Assembly: GCA_019638845.1 (NCBI GenBank) | Contig: JAHBSZ010000007.1 | Span: 1-64,000 of the forward strand | Length of the DNA: 64,000 nucleotides | Reading direction: 5' to 3' | Source of the DNA: Salinibacterium sp. | GTDB taxonomy: Bacteria > Actinomycetota > Actinomycetes > Actinomycetales > Microbacteriaceae | Shown here: positions 49,465 to 58,452 of the stretch, piece after piece | Layout: the number at the start of each line of letters is the position of its first letter | Position numbering within the stretch: the first letter of the stretch is position 1 | Notes under the pieces: generated by a model | Told to the model about the DNA's origin: nothing | Databases searched by the model: none | The model's input: only the letters and a program-made list of their open reading frames with translations | Position numbers and translations under genes: made by a program

Positions 49465-51495
49465 TCACCGGAGGAAGGCGGCAGCGACCCCGGCATCCAC
49501 GGGGATGTGCAGACCTGTCGTGTGGCTGAGGTCGGAGGCGCAGAGCACGAACACTGCATTGGCAACGTTCTCGGGCAGGACTTCACGTTTGAGCAGGGTG
49601 CGCTGTGCGTAGTACTTGCCTAGCTCTTCTTCGGGCACCCCATACACGGCGGCGCGCTTGGCGCCCCAGCCGCCCGCGAAGATGCCGGAGCCGCGCACAA
49701 CACCGTCGGGGTTAATCCCGTTCACCTTTACACCGTACTCGCCGAGCTCGGCGGCGAGGAGGCGGACTTGGTGTGCCTGGTCGGCCTTGGTCGCGGAATA
49801 GGCGATGTTGTTGGGCCCAGCAAAAACCGAGTTTTTCGACGAGATGTAGATGATGTCGCCGCCGAGCTTCTGGTCGATGAGCACCTTGGCTGCGGCGCGG
49901 GAGACCAGGAACGACCCCTTGGCCATCACGTTGTGCTGCAGGTCCCAGTCGGCGACGGTTGTCTCGAGGAGGCTCTTGGAGAGCGAGAGCCCAGCGTTGT
50001 TGACGACAAGATCGAGTCCACCGAATGCGAGCACAGTCTGGTCGATCGCGGACTGCACGGCCGCCTCGTCCGTGACGTCCGTGACGATACCCACGGCCAC
50101 GTCCAAGCCGCCAAGCTCGGCTGCAGCTTCCTGCGCTTTGGTGAGGTCGAGGTCTGCGATGACGACGCACGCGCCCTCCGCGGCCAGACGAGTGGCGATC
50201 GCCTTGCCGATGCCTGAAGCGGCGCCCGTGACGAGCGCGATGCGCCCGGCGAGGGGCTTCGGCCGGGGCATCCGGGCGAGCTTGGCTTCTTCGAGTGACC
50301 AGTATTCGATCCGGAATTTCTCCGCGTCGCTGATGGGAGCGTAGGTCGAGATTGCTTCTGCGCCGCGCATGACGTTGATTGCATTGACGTAGAACTCGCC
50401 TGCGACGCGCGCGGTCTGCTTGTTGGCGCCGTAGCTGAACATGCCCACGCCGGGCACGAGCACGATCGCAGGGTCCGCGCCGCGCATGGCTGGGGAGTCT
50501 ACGACCGCGTGTGTGGCGTAGTACTTCGCATAGTCTTTTCGGTACGACTCGTGCAGCGTGTCGAGTCGAGCGAGAGTTGCCTCGACGGTCGCGTTCGACG
50601 GGAGGTCGAGCGCGAGCGGCTTGACCTTGGTGCGCAGGAAGTGGTCTGGGCAGCTCGTGCCGAGGGCGGCCAACCTCTCGTACGACGATGACGCGAGGAA
50701 GTCGAGGACCGCGTCGCTGTCGGTGTAGTGGCCCACCTTGGGGTCGTCGGTAGAGACAAGACCCCGGATGTGAGCCGCGATCGCTGCGGCCTTTGCATGA
50801 CGGTCGGCCACGGGCAGCGCCGCGCGTTTCGTGACTTGCTTGCCAAAGGGAGCCTTCTTCCCTGTTGACGTGATGTACTCCTCGGCCGTTTTGATGATCC
50901 AGAGGCTGTTCTTCTCGGCCTCCTTAGACGTTGCACCCCACGCCGTGATGCCGTGGCCGCCGAGGATAACCCCGATTGCTCGGGGATTCGCCTCCTTGAT
51001 CGCGGCGATGTCGAGCCCGAGTTGGAACCCGGGACGACGCCAGTCAACCCATGCGACCTTGTCGCCGAAGGCCTTCTTCGTGAGTTTTTGGCCATCCTTC
51101 GCGGTAGCGAATGCGATACCCGAGTCTGGATGAAGGTGGTCGACGTGTGCCGCATCGACAAGTCCGTGCATGGCCGTGTCGATAGAGGGGGCGGCGCCGC
51201 CCTTTCCGTGCAAGGCGTAGTCGAAGGCGGCAACCATCTCGTCCTCGCGGTCGACACCGGGGTAGACGTTGACGAGGGCGCGCATGCGATCCATCCGCAG
51301 AACTGCGAGCCCGGACTCGGTGAGCGTGCCGAGGTCACCGCCGGACCCCTTGACCCAGAGAAGCTCGACTGGCTCGCCGGTGACCGGGTCGATTTCGGTT
51401 CCCTTGGCGGAGGTGTTGCCGCCGGCGTAGTTCGTAACGCGCGGGTCTGCCCCGAGGCGGTTGGAACGGGCTATCAGTTCTCCTGCGGTGCTCAT
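49465..51495 (-). CDS. rhaEW: Bifunctional rhamnulose-1-phosphate aldolase / L-lactaldehyde dehydrogenase
   Basis: The 676-residue fusion has an N-terminal class II aldolase domain (about 1-420; VTNYAGGNTSAKG, WVKGSGGDLGTL, DAAHVDHLHPDSG with metal-binding His pair) and a C-terminal short-chain dehydrogenase domain (about 425-676; IALVTGAASGIGKA and YSATK catalytic Tyr/Lys). RhaEW-type proteins split rhamnulose 1-phosphate into DHAP and L-lactaldehyde and oxidise the latter to L-lactate with NAD+. ATG at 51495 overlaps the rhaI stop (ATGA), favouring it over ATG at 51504. Confidence 0.9.
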   Translation of the reverse strand: MSTAGELIARSNRLGADPRVTNYAGGNTSAKGTEIDPVTGEPVELLWVKGSGGDLGTLTESGLAVLRMDRMRALVNVYPGVDREDEMVAAFDYALHGKGGAAPSIDTAMHGLVDAAHVDHLHPDSGIAFATAKDGQKLTKKAFGDKVAWVDWRRPGFQLGLDIAAIKEANPRAIGVILGGHGITAWGATSKEAEKNSLWIIKTAEEYITSTGKKAPFGKQVTKRAALPVADRHAKAAAIAAHIRGLVSTDDPKVGHYTDSDAVLDFLASSSYERLAALGTSCPDHFLRTKVKPLALDLPSNATVEATLARLDTLHESYRKDYAKYYATHAVVDSPAMRGADPAIVLVPGVGMFSYGANKQTARVAGEFYVNAINVMRGAEAISTYAPISDAEKFRIEYWSLEEAKLARMPRPKPLAGRIALVTGAASGIGKAIATRLAAEGACVVIADLDLTKAQEAAAELGGLDVAVGIVTDVTDEAAVQSAIDQTVLAFGGLDLVVNNAGLSLSKSLLETTVADWDLQHNVMAKGSFLVSRAAAKVLIDQKLGGDIIYISSKNSVFAGPNNIAYSATKADQAHQVRLLAAELGEYGVKVNGINPDGVVRGSGIFAGGWGAKRAAVYGVPEEELGKYYAQRTLLKREVLPENVANAVFVLCASDLSHTTGLHIPVDAGVAAAFLR

Positions 51496-52658
51496 GCTCC
51501 CCATCCCGCCTGTACGCCACCGACGCGATCAGCCGCGATCTGCTGCTGATAGCCAGACGTCGAGTACGCCCGCATGGGATCGCCATCCAAGCCGCGCGAC
51601 TCGCGCCAAGTGGCCAGGTCGGCGCGGACATCTGTGTAGAACGCGTCCATGAGGATTCCGTTCGCGCCGAGCACGTCACCGGCGTCTTGGGCCTTCTTCA
51701 GCGCGACCGAGTCGACGAGTAGCGCGCGCGCCGTCATCTCCTGAACGTTGAGGACGGAGCGGATCTGTCCGGGAATCTTGTCCTCAACGTTGTGGCACTG
51801 ATCGAGCATGAAGGCGACGCCCGAGTCGGCGCCATAACCTCCGCCGCGAATTACCTCGTAGAGGATGCGGAACAGTTGGAACGGGTCGGCGGCGCCAACG
51901 ATCAGGTCGTCGTCTGCGTAGAAGCGCGAGTTGAAGTCGAAACTACCCAGTTTGCCGAGGCGCAGCAGTTGGGCGACGATGAACTCGATATTGGTACCCG
52001 GGGCGTGATGACCGGTGTCCAAGCACACAAGCGCGCGATCGCCGAGTGCACTGACTTGCGCGTAGGACGTACCCCAGTCCGGGATATCCGTGTGGTAAAA
52101 AGCCGGCTCGAAGAACTTGTACTCAAGCACGAGTCGCTGCGATTCGCCGATCCGCGCGTAGATCTTCTCCAAGGAGTCTGCGAGTCGGTCCTGTCGACCC
52201 CGAATATCGCCCTGCCCTGGGTAGTTGGTGCCATCCGCGAGCCAGATCTTGAGGTCACGTGAGCTTGTAGCGTCCATGACGTCGATGCACTCGAAGTGGT
52301 GGTCGATCGCCTTCTGGCGGATTCTCGAATCGGTGTGGGTTAGAGAGCCAAACTTGTAGTCGTCATCTTGGAAGGTGTTCGAATTGACGGTTCCCAGTGC
52401 GACGCCGTGGTCGTTTGCGAAAGCGCCGAGGGCGGACCAGTCATCGACCTTGTCCCACGGAAAGTGGATGGCGACGGTCGGGGAGAGCGCCGTGTACTTG
52501 TTGACCTGAGCGGCGTCCGCGATCTTCTCCTCCGGAGTGCGTGGAGTGCCAGGGGTGCCGAACACCTTGAAGCGGGTGCCGGAGTTGCCGAAGGCCCACG
52601 AGGGCAGTTCGATAGCCTGCTCGGCCAGTTGCGCCGCGATGCCGTTGAATGCAGGCAA
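51492..52658 (-). CDS. rhaI: L-rhamnose isomerase
   Basis: The 388-residue enzyme converts L-rhamnose to L-rhamnulose. It is of the RhaI/xylose-isomerase-like type with metal ligands Glu (VLEYKFFEPAFYHTDIPDW), Asp and His (CLDTGHHAPGTN), and Asp (FDFNSRFYADDDLIVG). The N-terminal HFPWDKVDDW and GTVNSNTFQDDDYKFGSLTHTD blocks are typical. It is the first gene of the leftward rhamnose operon and starts with TTG at 52658 after an AGAGAGG site. The control region upstream carries GTTACAACA repeats and a motif shared with the deoR gene. Confidence 0.92.
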   Translation of the reverse strand: MPAFNGIAAQLAEQAIELPSWAFGNSGTRFKVFGTPGTPRTPEEKIADAAQVNKYTALSPTVAIHFPWDKVDDWSALGAFANDHGVALGTVNSNTFQDDDYKFGSLTHTDSRIRQKAIDHHFECIDVMDATSSRDLKIWLADGTNYPGQGDIRGRQDRLADSLEKIYARIGESQRLVLEYKFFEPAFYHTDIPDWGTSYAQVSALGDRALVCLDTGHHAPGTNIEFIVAQLLRLGKLGSFDFNSRFYADDDLIVGAADPFQLFRILYEVIRGGGYGADSGVAFMLDQCHNVEDKIPGQIRSVLNVQEMTARALLVDSVALKKAQDAGDVLGANGILMDAFYTDVRADLATWRESRGLDGDPMRAYSTSGYQQQIAADRVGGVQAGWGA

Positions 52659-52701
52659 TGGGAGACCTCTCTGTCTACGGAGAATAGATGTTCTATCGCG
52701 T

Positions 52702-52734
52702 GAAACGTTACAACAAAAGTCTCACGATACAACA
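52702..52734. promoter_or_regulatory. rhaI control sites: GAAACGTTACA and GTTACAACA repeats
   Basis: GAAACGTTACA (52702-52712) is the exact reverse complement of the site at 53535-53545 before deoR. GTTACAACA (52707-52715), GATACAACA (52726-52734) and GTTACAACA (52742-52750, reaching into the deoR 3' end) are tandem copies. They are likely DeoR binding sites for the rhaI promoter. Confidence 0.55.
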
Positions 52735-52742
52735 TCAAATTG

Positions 52743-53504
52743 TTACAACAGCTCCACGAGATCTCGAAATTCGTCGAGCCTGGCATCCGAGGGCGAGAGT
52801 TCCGTGACGAGCACGCTCACGTCAGTGAGGGGAAGGCACGCCGCCGTGGACTGCTGGTGGAGCTTCGAGGAATCGATACACAGCACGAGCTCTTTAGCCA
52901 TCCGAAAGAAGGTGCGCTTCATCTCGGCCTCGCGCAGCGAGACCTCAGATGTTCCGTAGTCGGCGTCGATGGCGCTAGCTGAGGCGAAGAAGCGCATGTA
53001 GCGCAGCGACTCGGCCGCGTGGACCGCGATGGGTCCCACGAAGCTATCGGTGATCTCCTCGGTCTCGCCCCCGATGAGGATCGTGTTCACGCCGTGGGAT
53101 GAGCGCATGGCGCCGTAGGTCTGATAGGAGTTTGTTGCGACTGTGAGGCCTGACCGCACGCCAAACCGCGCCGCAAGGGTCGCCACAGTCGTCGATGCGT
53201 CAAGGGCGATGGAGCCACCGTGGGGCACGAGAGCCAGCGCCTTCTCTGCGATCGTTTCCTTGGCGTGCATCCGCACCGCGCGGCGATCGCTGAACGGCCG
53301 AGGACCGATGACCGAAACTGCCCCACCGCGGACCCTGCGTAGGAGGCCCTCACCCTCGAGTGATTCGAGGTCTCGCCGGATAGTCATAGTCGAGACGCCG
53401 AACTCGATGGCTGCCGCCGTGAGCCTGATGACGTTCTCGTTCGCCACCGTTTCGAGCAGGCGCGCTCGGCGCTCCTCGGAGTCTGCGGTGCTTGTAGTGG
53501 CCAC
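52743..53504 (-). CDS. DeoR family transcriptional regulator of the rhamnose region
   Basis: The 253-residue protein has the DeoR HTH (RRARLLETVANENVIRLTAAAIEFGVSTMTIRRDLESLEGEGLLRRVRGGA, residues 12-62) and the sugar-phosphate-binding domain with IALDASTTVATLA and LCIDSSKL (the 'D-S-S-K' motif). Sugar phosphates such as rhamnulose 1-phosphate are the usual effectors. GTG at 53504 has a GAGGAG site 9 nt upstream. It is followed by rhaI in the same direction with its own promoter sites between, and divergent from the cupin/ABC operon, so it can control both. Confidence 0.88.
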   Translation of the reverse strand: MATTSTADSEERRARLLETVANENVIRLTAAAIEFGVSTMTIRRDLESLEGEGLLRRVRGGAVSVIGPRPFSDRRAVRMHAKETIAEKALALVPHGGSIALDASTTVATLAARFGVRSGLTVATNSYQTYGAMRSSHGVNTILIGGETEEITDSFVGPIAVHAAESLRYMRFFASASAIDADYGTSEVSLREAEMKRTFFRMAKELVLCIDSSKLHQQSTAACLPLTDVSVLVTELSPSDARLDEFRDLVELL

Positions 53505-53534
53505 GGTGATCCGCTCCTCAGGGATGATGCTTTA

Positions 53535-53545
53535 TGTAACGTTTC
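53535..53545. promoter_or_regulatory. DeoR-type site upstream of deoR
   Basis: TGTAACGTTTC is the exact inverse of GAAACGTTACA at 52702-52712 before rhaI. Its place 31 nt before the deoR start and 17 nt from the divergent -35 box suggests autoregulation and shared control. Confidence 0.5.
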
Positions 53546-53561
53546 TGAAAAAGATAACAGA

Positions 53562-53614
53562 TTGACACATGACTAGCCCAGTGGTAACTTCTCGTTCGAC
53601 CGGTTCATTGAACC
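53562..53614 (+). promoter_or_regulatory. Promoter and palindrome of the cupin/ABC operon
   Basis: TTGACA (53562-53567) and TAACTT (53585-53590) are separated by 17 bp. A perfect dyad GGTTCA-T-TGAACC (53602-53614) lies just after the expected start site, where a repressor would block transcription. It may be the target of the LacI-type regulator at the operon's end or of another protein. Confidence 0.55.
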
Positions 53615-53677
53615 ATTGTGTTGACAGGCAGCGCCGCCACGAAGTCGTAGCGGCGCATCAGCGAAGGAGCACCGCCG

Positions 53678-54922
53678 ATGGCGACAGAGGCTTACACCAA
53701 CATCGCATCGACGGCGTCCGGCATGGATCGCTCCCTAGATGCAGGCGCAGGCATCGTCCGCCTTGCACCGGTCTGGGTCCCTCGTGCGTTCTGCACGCCG
53801 GGTCGACGAATCCGCCTCCACCCGGATGATTACTTCCCCTTCGCCCAGACTCGTGGGGGCATCGACGAGCGGTGGCTCGCCTCCGCTGTGCGCGCAGACA
53901 ACGGCCCTCTCACCGGCCCCAACGAGGGCCTGAGCCTAGTCGTGGACCCCGACGGCAAGAAGTTGCTGCCCTTCGACGATTTCGTGGGACACCATAAAGG
54001 GCAACTCATCGGTGATCGGCTCTGGGACCGCCACAACAAGTGGCCCATGTACTCCAAGTTCTTCGACAACCAGCAGGCACTTCCGTTCCACGTGCACCAC
54101 ACCGACGAGAAAGCCGCGCTCGTCGACAAGCCAGGAAAGCCTGAGGCGTATTACTACTCGCCCCACATGAACAATCATCTGGGCGACCAGCCAATCTCCT
54201 TCTTCGGTTTCCAGCCGGATGTCACGAAAGAACAGGTGCGAGAGCGCCTCGCGCGCTTCTCTCAGGGCGGCGACAACCGCATCACGGATCTTGCGCTCGG
54301 CTACCGCACGCAGCTCGGCACCGGATGGGATATCCCCTCTGGCGTCCTGCATGCGCCCGCGAGCATCGCAACCTACGAACCCCAGGCGGCGTGCGATGTC
54401 TTCTGTATGTGCGAGTCGTGGAGCAACAATCGCGAGGTTCCCGAGGACCTGCTCTGGAAGGACGTCCCGGCCGACAAGCACGGCGACCTCGACTTCATCA
54501 TCAGCCTTCTCGAGTGGGAATTGAACGTCGACCCACACTTCGTTGCCAACCGGTTCATGGTGCCCTACTCGACCGAGCGGTCGAAGGCTGACGGCGAGAC
54601 GGCATACGTCGAGAAGTGGGTAGTTTTCCGCTCGCCCCACTTCAGCGCCAAGGAGCTCGCGGTCAGGCCCGGCCAGACGGTCACGATCACCGACCAGGAC
54701 GCTTACGGCACGATCGTCGTGCAGGGCCACGGTACATTCGGCTCCCACGAGATTGCGGCGGCTACCCTCATCCGGTTCGGCCAACTCAGCCAAGACGAAT
54801 TCTTCGTTTCGGAGTCGGCTGCACGCACTGGCGTGAGAATTACCAATGCAAGCCCCACCGACGATCTCGTGATTCTTAAGCACTTCGGCCCCGAGAACGC
54901 CGAATTGGGACTGCATGTCTAG
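53678..54922 (+). CDS. Cupin-fold, phosphomannose-isomerase-like protein of unknown function
   Basis: The 414-residue protein has the layout of a type I phosphomannose isomerase metal site: LPFHVHHTDEKA (His-x-His near residue 145), GKPEAYYYSPH (Glu about 165) and DIPSGVLHAPA (His about 230). A second cupin-like C-terminal domain (about 320-414) includes GQTVTITDQDAYGTIVVQGHG. It is not a known RhaM or D-lyxose isomerase by length or motif. It is first in the operon with a DUF4432 epimerase and a sugar ABC importer, so it probably isomerises an imported deoxy- or unusual sugar (inference). A GAAGGAG site precedes the ATG. Confidence 0.75.
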   Translation: MATEAYTNIASTASGMDRSLDAGAGIVRLAPVWVPRAFCTPGRRIRLHPDDYFPFAQTRGGIDERWLASAVRADNGPLTGPNEGLSLVVDPDGKKLLPFDDFVGHHKGQLIGDRLWDRHNKWPMYSKFFDNQQALPFHVHHTDEKAALVDKPGKPEAYYYSPHMNNHLGDQPISFFGFQPDVTKEQVRERLARFSQGGDNRITDLALGYRTQLGTGWDIPSGVLHAPASIATYEPQAACDVFCMCESWSNNREVPEDLLWKDVPADKHGDLDFIISLLEWELNVDPHFVANRFMVPYSTERSKADGETAYVEKWVVFRSPHFSAKELAVRPGQTVTITDQDAYGTIVVQGHGTFGSHEIAAATLIRFGQLSQDEFFVSESAARTGVRITNASPTDDLVILKHFGPENAELGLHV

Positions 54923-55913
54923 CGCATTCGGAATGCCGATTGCCGACGCGCTCGAGCGCGTCGGCTCGCTCGAACAGCTCGCCCGGGTCGACTCGCTAGT
55001 AGAGGCGGACGGGCCGGCTCGCGGCGCACGTCTCTTGCGCGTCGTGAATGGCGGAGGGCTCGAGTTCGATGTGCACCCCGACCGCGGCCTCGACATCGGC
55101 GCCGCTAGCTTCCAGGGGCTTCCACTCGCGTGGTTGAGCTCGACAGGGATCGCAGCCCCATCGCACTACGAGCCGGTCGGCCGCGGATGGTTGAGGACCT
55201 TCGGCGGCGGCCTCGTCACGACCTGCGGTCTCGACAGCTTCGGCCCTCCCGCCGACGACGAGGACGGCATCGTCGGGATGCACGGGCGCGTCGGCCACAT
55301 TCCGGCAAGACTGACAACCGTCGAGGCGACCCCAGAGCGCATCCTCATTGCCGGAACGGTCAGGCAGACGGCTGTCTTCGCCGAGAACCTCGCTCTACGC
55401 CGCGAGATCTCGACGGAGGTCGGCTCAAGCACCCTCACGATCACTGACATCGTCACCAACGAAGGCGCCACAGCGAGTCCACTCATGGTGCTGTATCACG
55501 TCAACCTCGGTTGGCCGCTGCTCGACGATGGCACGACCCTCGACATCCCGTCCGCTTCGGTCACGGCGCGCGACGCCGACGCTGAGTCCGGATTCGACAA
55601 CAAGTACGACATCGGCTCACCGGTCGCGGGATTCCGCGAGCAGGTCTACATCCATGAATCCAGCGACGACCGGTACGCGCGAGTGAGCACTCCCTCGCGC
55701 GGAATCGAACTCACTCTCCGGTATTCCGAGACCCTCCCGGCGTTATTCGAGTGGAAGATGACCGCCACACACCACTACGTGCTGGGACTCGAGCCGGCGA
55801 ACACTCCGGAGATCAACGGCCGCGCCGGGGCGCGCGCCGCTGGCCGGCTCCCGTACTTACAGCCCGGTGAGACGATCACCTACTCGGTGAGCATTGAGGT
55901 GGGAAGAATATGA
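54915..55913 (+). CDS. DUF4432 aldose-1-epimerase-family protein
   Basis: The 332-residue protein has the galactose-mutarotase-like beta-sandwich pattern with FDVHPDRGLDIGAASFQGLPLAWLS, FGGGLVTTCGLDSFGPP, GMHGRVGHIPA (His candidate) and VLYHVNLGWPLLD (His candidate), which place it in DUF4432. Its members are predicted to interconvert sugar anomers; the exact sugar is unknown. It overlaps the cupin gene by 8 nt and the ABC ATPase gene by 4 nt. As no RhaM mutarotase is in the region, it may supply the required anomer. Confidence 0.8.
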   Translation: MSSAFGMPIADALERVGSLEQLARVDSLVEADGPARGARLLRVVNGGGLEFDVHPDRGLDIGAASFQGLPLAWLSSTGIAAPSHYEPVGRGWLRTFGGGLVTTCGLDSFGPPADDEDGIVGMHGRVGHIPARLTTVEATPERILIAGTVRQTAVFAENLALRREISTEVGSSTLTITDIVTNEGATASPLMVLYHVNLGWPLLDDGTTLDIPSASVTARDADAESGFDNKYDIGSPVAGFREQVYIHESSDDRYARVSTPSRGIELTLRYSETLPALFEWKMTATHHYVLGLEPANTPEINGRAGARAAGRLPYLQPGETITYSVSIEVGRI

Positions 55914-57415
55914 GCCACCTACTAGAGCTGCACGGCGTGACAAAGACCTTCGGTGCGGTTGCGGCCCTCGCGGGCGCCGACATGGTCCTCGATGCCGGAT
56001 CCATTCACGCATTGGTGGGTGAGAACGGCGCCGGAAAGTCGACCCTCGTCAAGATCATCGGTGGACTCCACGGTCGCGACAGCGGAGAGTTCCTCCTCGA
56101 CGGCGAGAGTGTCGACTTCCGCTCCACTGCCGACGCTAAGCATCACGGCATTGCCGTCATCTACCAGGAGCCCACACTGTTCCCGGACCTCACGGTCGCG
56201 GAGAACATCTTTGTGGGTCGCCAACCGTACACGCGATTCGGTTTCGTCAACCGCGCGGAGATGCGTCGAGCGACCCGCGAGCTCACGGCGCGTCTTGGTG
56301 TCGCCATCGACCCCGATCGCGACGCGCGTGGACTCTCCATCGCTGACCAGCAGATCATCGAGATCGCGAAGGCGATATCGCTCAACGCCAAGGTCGTCAT
56401 CATGGATGAACCGACCGCTGCCCTTAGCGGTGTTGAGGTCGACCAACTCATGGGCATTGCCCGTCAGTTGCGCGACGAGGGCAAGGGCATCATCTTCATC
56501 TCGCACCGCTTCGATGAGGTATTCGCCCTCTGCGACACCGTCACCGTCATGAGGGACGGGCAGCACATCGAGACGAATGCGCTCGCGGATGTCACTACCG
56601 ACATGATCATCCGGCAGATGGTGGGACGCAGCGTCGACAATCTCTTCCCCAAGCAGGAGGCGCAGATCGGCAATGTTGTGCTTTCCGTCGAACACCTGAC
56701 ACGGGCGGGCGTCTTCGAGGATGTGTCGTTTCAGGTGCGCGCGGGTGAGATCGTATGTCTCGCGGGTTTGGTGGGTGCCGGTCGGAGCGAGATCGCGCGC
56801 GCAGTCTTCGGCGTCGACAAGTACGAATCAGGAAGCGTGATGATCGATGGTGCTGTGGTGCCTCGGCACAAGCCCTCTGCCGCAATGGGACTGGGCATGG
56901 GTTTCGTCCCGGAGGATCGCCGCAAGCAGGGACTCGCGATGACTGCCGGTGTGCAGACGAACATAACTCTCGCCATTCGCAACCAGGTCGCCAAGCTAGG
57001 TTTTATCAGCTCGAAGCTTGAGCATGGCCCCGCGGAGATCTGGGCTCGCCGCCTGCAGGTGAAGACGCGCGCGCTCGACACTCATGCCGTCATGCTTTCC
57101 GGCGGCAACCAACAGAAGGTGGTTCTCGCGAAGTGGCTCGCGACAAGTCCCAAGCTACTCATTATTGACGAACCGACCCGCGGCATCGACGTAGGGACCA
57201 AGTCGGAAGTCCACCGCCTCATCTCGGAGCTGGCGGGAAACGGTGTCGCCGTGCTCATGATCTCTTCCGAACTCCCCGAAGTAATCGGAATGGCAGACCG
57301 GGTGCTCGTAGTGCGGGAAGGCCGACTCACCGGGAACATCTCGCGCTCAGACGTGACGGCTGAGGCCGTTATGTACGCAGCGACGCATGGAGCTGAACAC
57401 GAGGTGGCCAAGTGA
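55910..57415 (+). CDS. CUT2-type sugar ABC transporter ATPase (RbsA/RhaT-like)
   Basis: The 501-residue protein has two NBDs. NBD1 (1-240) has Walker A GENGAGKST, signature-like LSIADQQ and Walker B VVIMDEPTAAL. NBD2 (250-501) has a degenerate Walker A (GLVGAGRSE), signature LSGGNQQK and Walker B LLIIDEPTRGID. This asymmetry is the rule for RbsA/XylG/MglA. With the two permeases and binding protein that follow it powers uptake of a monosaccharide, most likely L-rhamnose or a related 6-deoxysugar. Start ATG overlaps the upstream stop (ATGA). Confidence 0.92.
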   Translation: MSHLLELHGVTKTFGAVAALAGADMVLDAGSIHALVGENGAGKSTLVKIIGGLHGRDSGEFLLDGESVDFRSTADAKHHGIAVIYQEPTLFPDLTVAENIFVGRQPYTRFGFVNRAEMRRATRELTARLGVAIDPDRDARGLSIADQQIIEIAKAISLNAKVVIMDEPTAALSGVEVDQLMGIARQLRDEGKGIIFISHRFDEVFALCDTVTVMRDGQHIETNALADVTTDMIIRQMVGRSVDNLFPKQEAQIGNVVLSVEHLTRAGVFEDVSFQVRAGEIVCLAGLVGAGRSEIARAVFGVDKYESGSVMIDGAVVPRHKPSAAMGLGMGFVPEDRRKQGLAMTAGVQTNITLAIRNQVAKLGFISSKLEHGPAEIWARRLQVKTRALDTHAVMLSGGNQQKVVLAKWLATSPKLLIIDEPTRGIDVGTKSEVHRLISELAGNGVAVLMISSELPEVIGMADRVLVVREGRLTGNISRSDVTAEAVMYAATHGAEHEVAK

Positions 57416-58452
57416 CGATTCGACAGATAAAGGGTGTAGCCACCGCCGCACCGAGGGCACCGCGACAAACCGTGTTGTCGTGGATCTTCCAGGCGCGAGA
57501 GCTGAGCCTGATCGTGGTGATAGTCGGACTCATCACGGTAACCACCCTCACGCAGCCCCAATACCTCTTTAGCGAGGGCGGCCTGCGCGACCTGCTGCGC
57601 ACCCCCACGTTGTACATTGCTCTCGCAGTTGGCCAAGCGATTGTGATGATCACCCGCAATATCGATCTTTCCATGGGCAGCATTCTGGGGCTCACCGCGT
57701 ACTTCTGTGGCAACCTCTTCCATGAGGCGCCCTTCCTCCCGATCCCGGTGGTCATCCTTCTGACGCTGGTCTTTGGAGCCGTGCTCGGGTCGGTCAACGG
57801 ATTCCTCGTCGCCTTTCTCAAGGTTCCGGCGTTGGTGATAACCCTCGGCACCTTATATGCGTATAGAGGCATCTCGGTGCTGTGGATTGGCGGAAACTTC
57901 ATCCGGCCCGAGTGGGTGCCCACCGAGTTCAAGCAGTTCGCCCTCGCCAACGTCTTCGGGGTCTCGAATCTCTTGATTGTCGCTTTGATCGTCGTACTGA
58001 TTGCCGGCTGGTTCATGACGAGCCGGCGCACGGGGAGGGACCTATACGCCATCGGATCCAACCCCGATGCTGCCGTGCTCTACGGCCTGCGTACGAAGTG
58101 GCTCACCCTCATTCCCTTTGTGATCTCCGGAACGCTCGCGGGCCTCGCCGGCGTGGTTTATGTCTCCATCTATGCGACGGGCGACTCGAAAGTCGGACTC
58201 GGATTTGAGCTTCAGGCTGTCGCGGCGGCGGTGGTCGGCGGCGTCGCGGTTTCCGGTGGTGTCGGTCGGATCTGGGGGGTCGCCCTCGGCGCCTTCTTCC
58301 TCGCAACGCTGACCACCGCGCTACCGGTGCTAAGCATCCCGAGTCTTTGGCAGCAGGCAATCGTGGGGGTGTTGATCGTCGGAGCCATCACCCTCGACAG
58401 GGTCTTCTTCCTCATTAGGCAGAACCAAGCGAGAAAGGAACTGAGCGCATGA
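57412..58452 (+). CDS. Sugar ABC transporter permease 1 (RbsC-like)
   Basis: The 346-residue permease has eight to ten helices and the CUT2 motif AVGQAIVMITRNIDLSMGSILGLTAYF, NGFLVAFLKVPALVITLGTLYAYRGI, and ATG..GLGFELQAVAAAVVGGVAVSGGVGRIWGVALGAF. It pairs with the following permease to form the membrane channel. The start GTG overlaps the ATPase stop. Confidence 0.92.
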   Translation: MTIRQIKGVATAAPRAPRQTVLSWIFQARELSLIVVIVGLITVTTLTQPQYLFSEGGLRDLLRTPTLYIALAVGQAIVMITRNIDLSMGSILGLTAYFCGNLFHEAPFLPIPVVILLTLVFGAVLGSVNGFLVAFLKVPALVITLGTLYAYRGISVLWIGGNFIRPEWVPTEFKQFALANVFGVSNLLIVALIVVLIAGWFMTSRRTGRDLYAIGSNPDAAVLYGLRTKWLTLIPFVISGTLAGLAGVVYVSIYATGDSKVGLGFELQAVAAAVVGGVAVSGGVGRIWGVALGAFFLATLTTALPVLSIPSLWQQAIVGVLIVGAITLDRVFFLIRQNQARKELSA

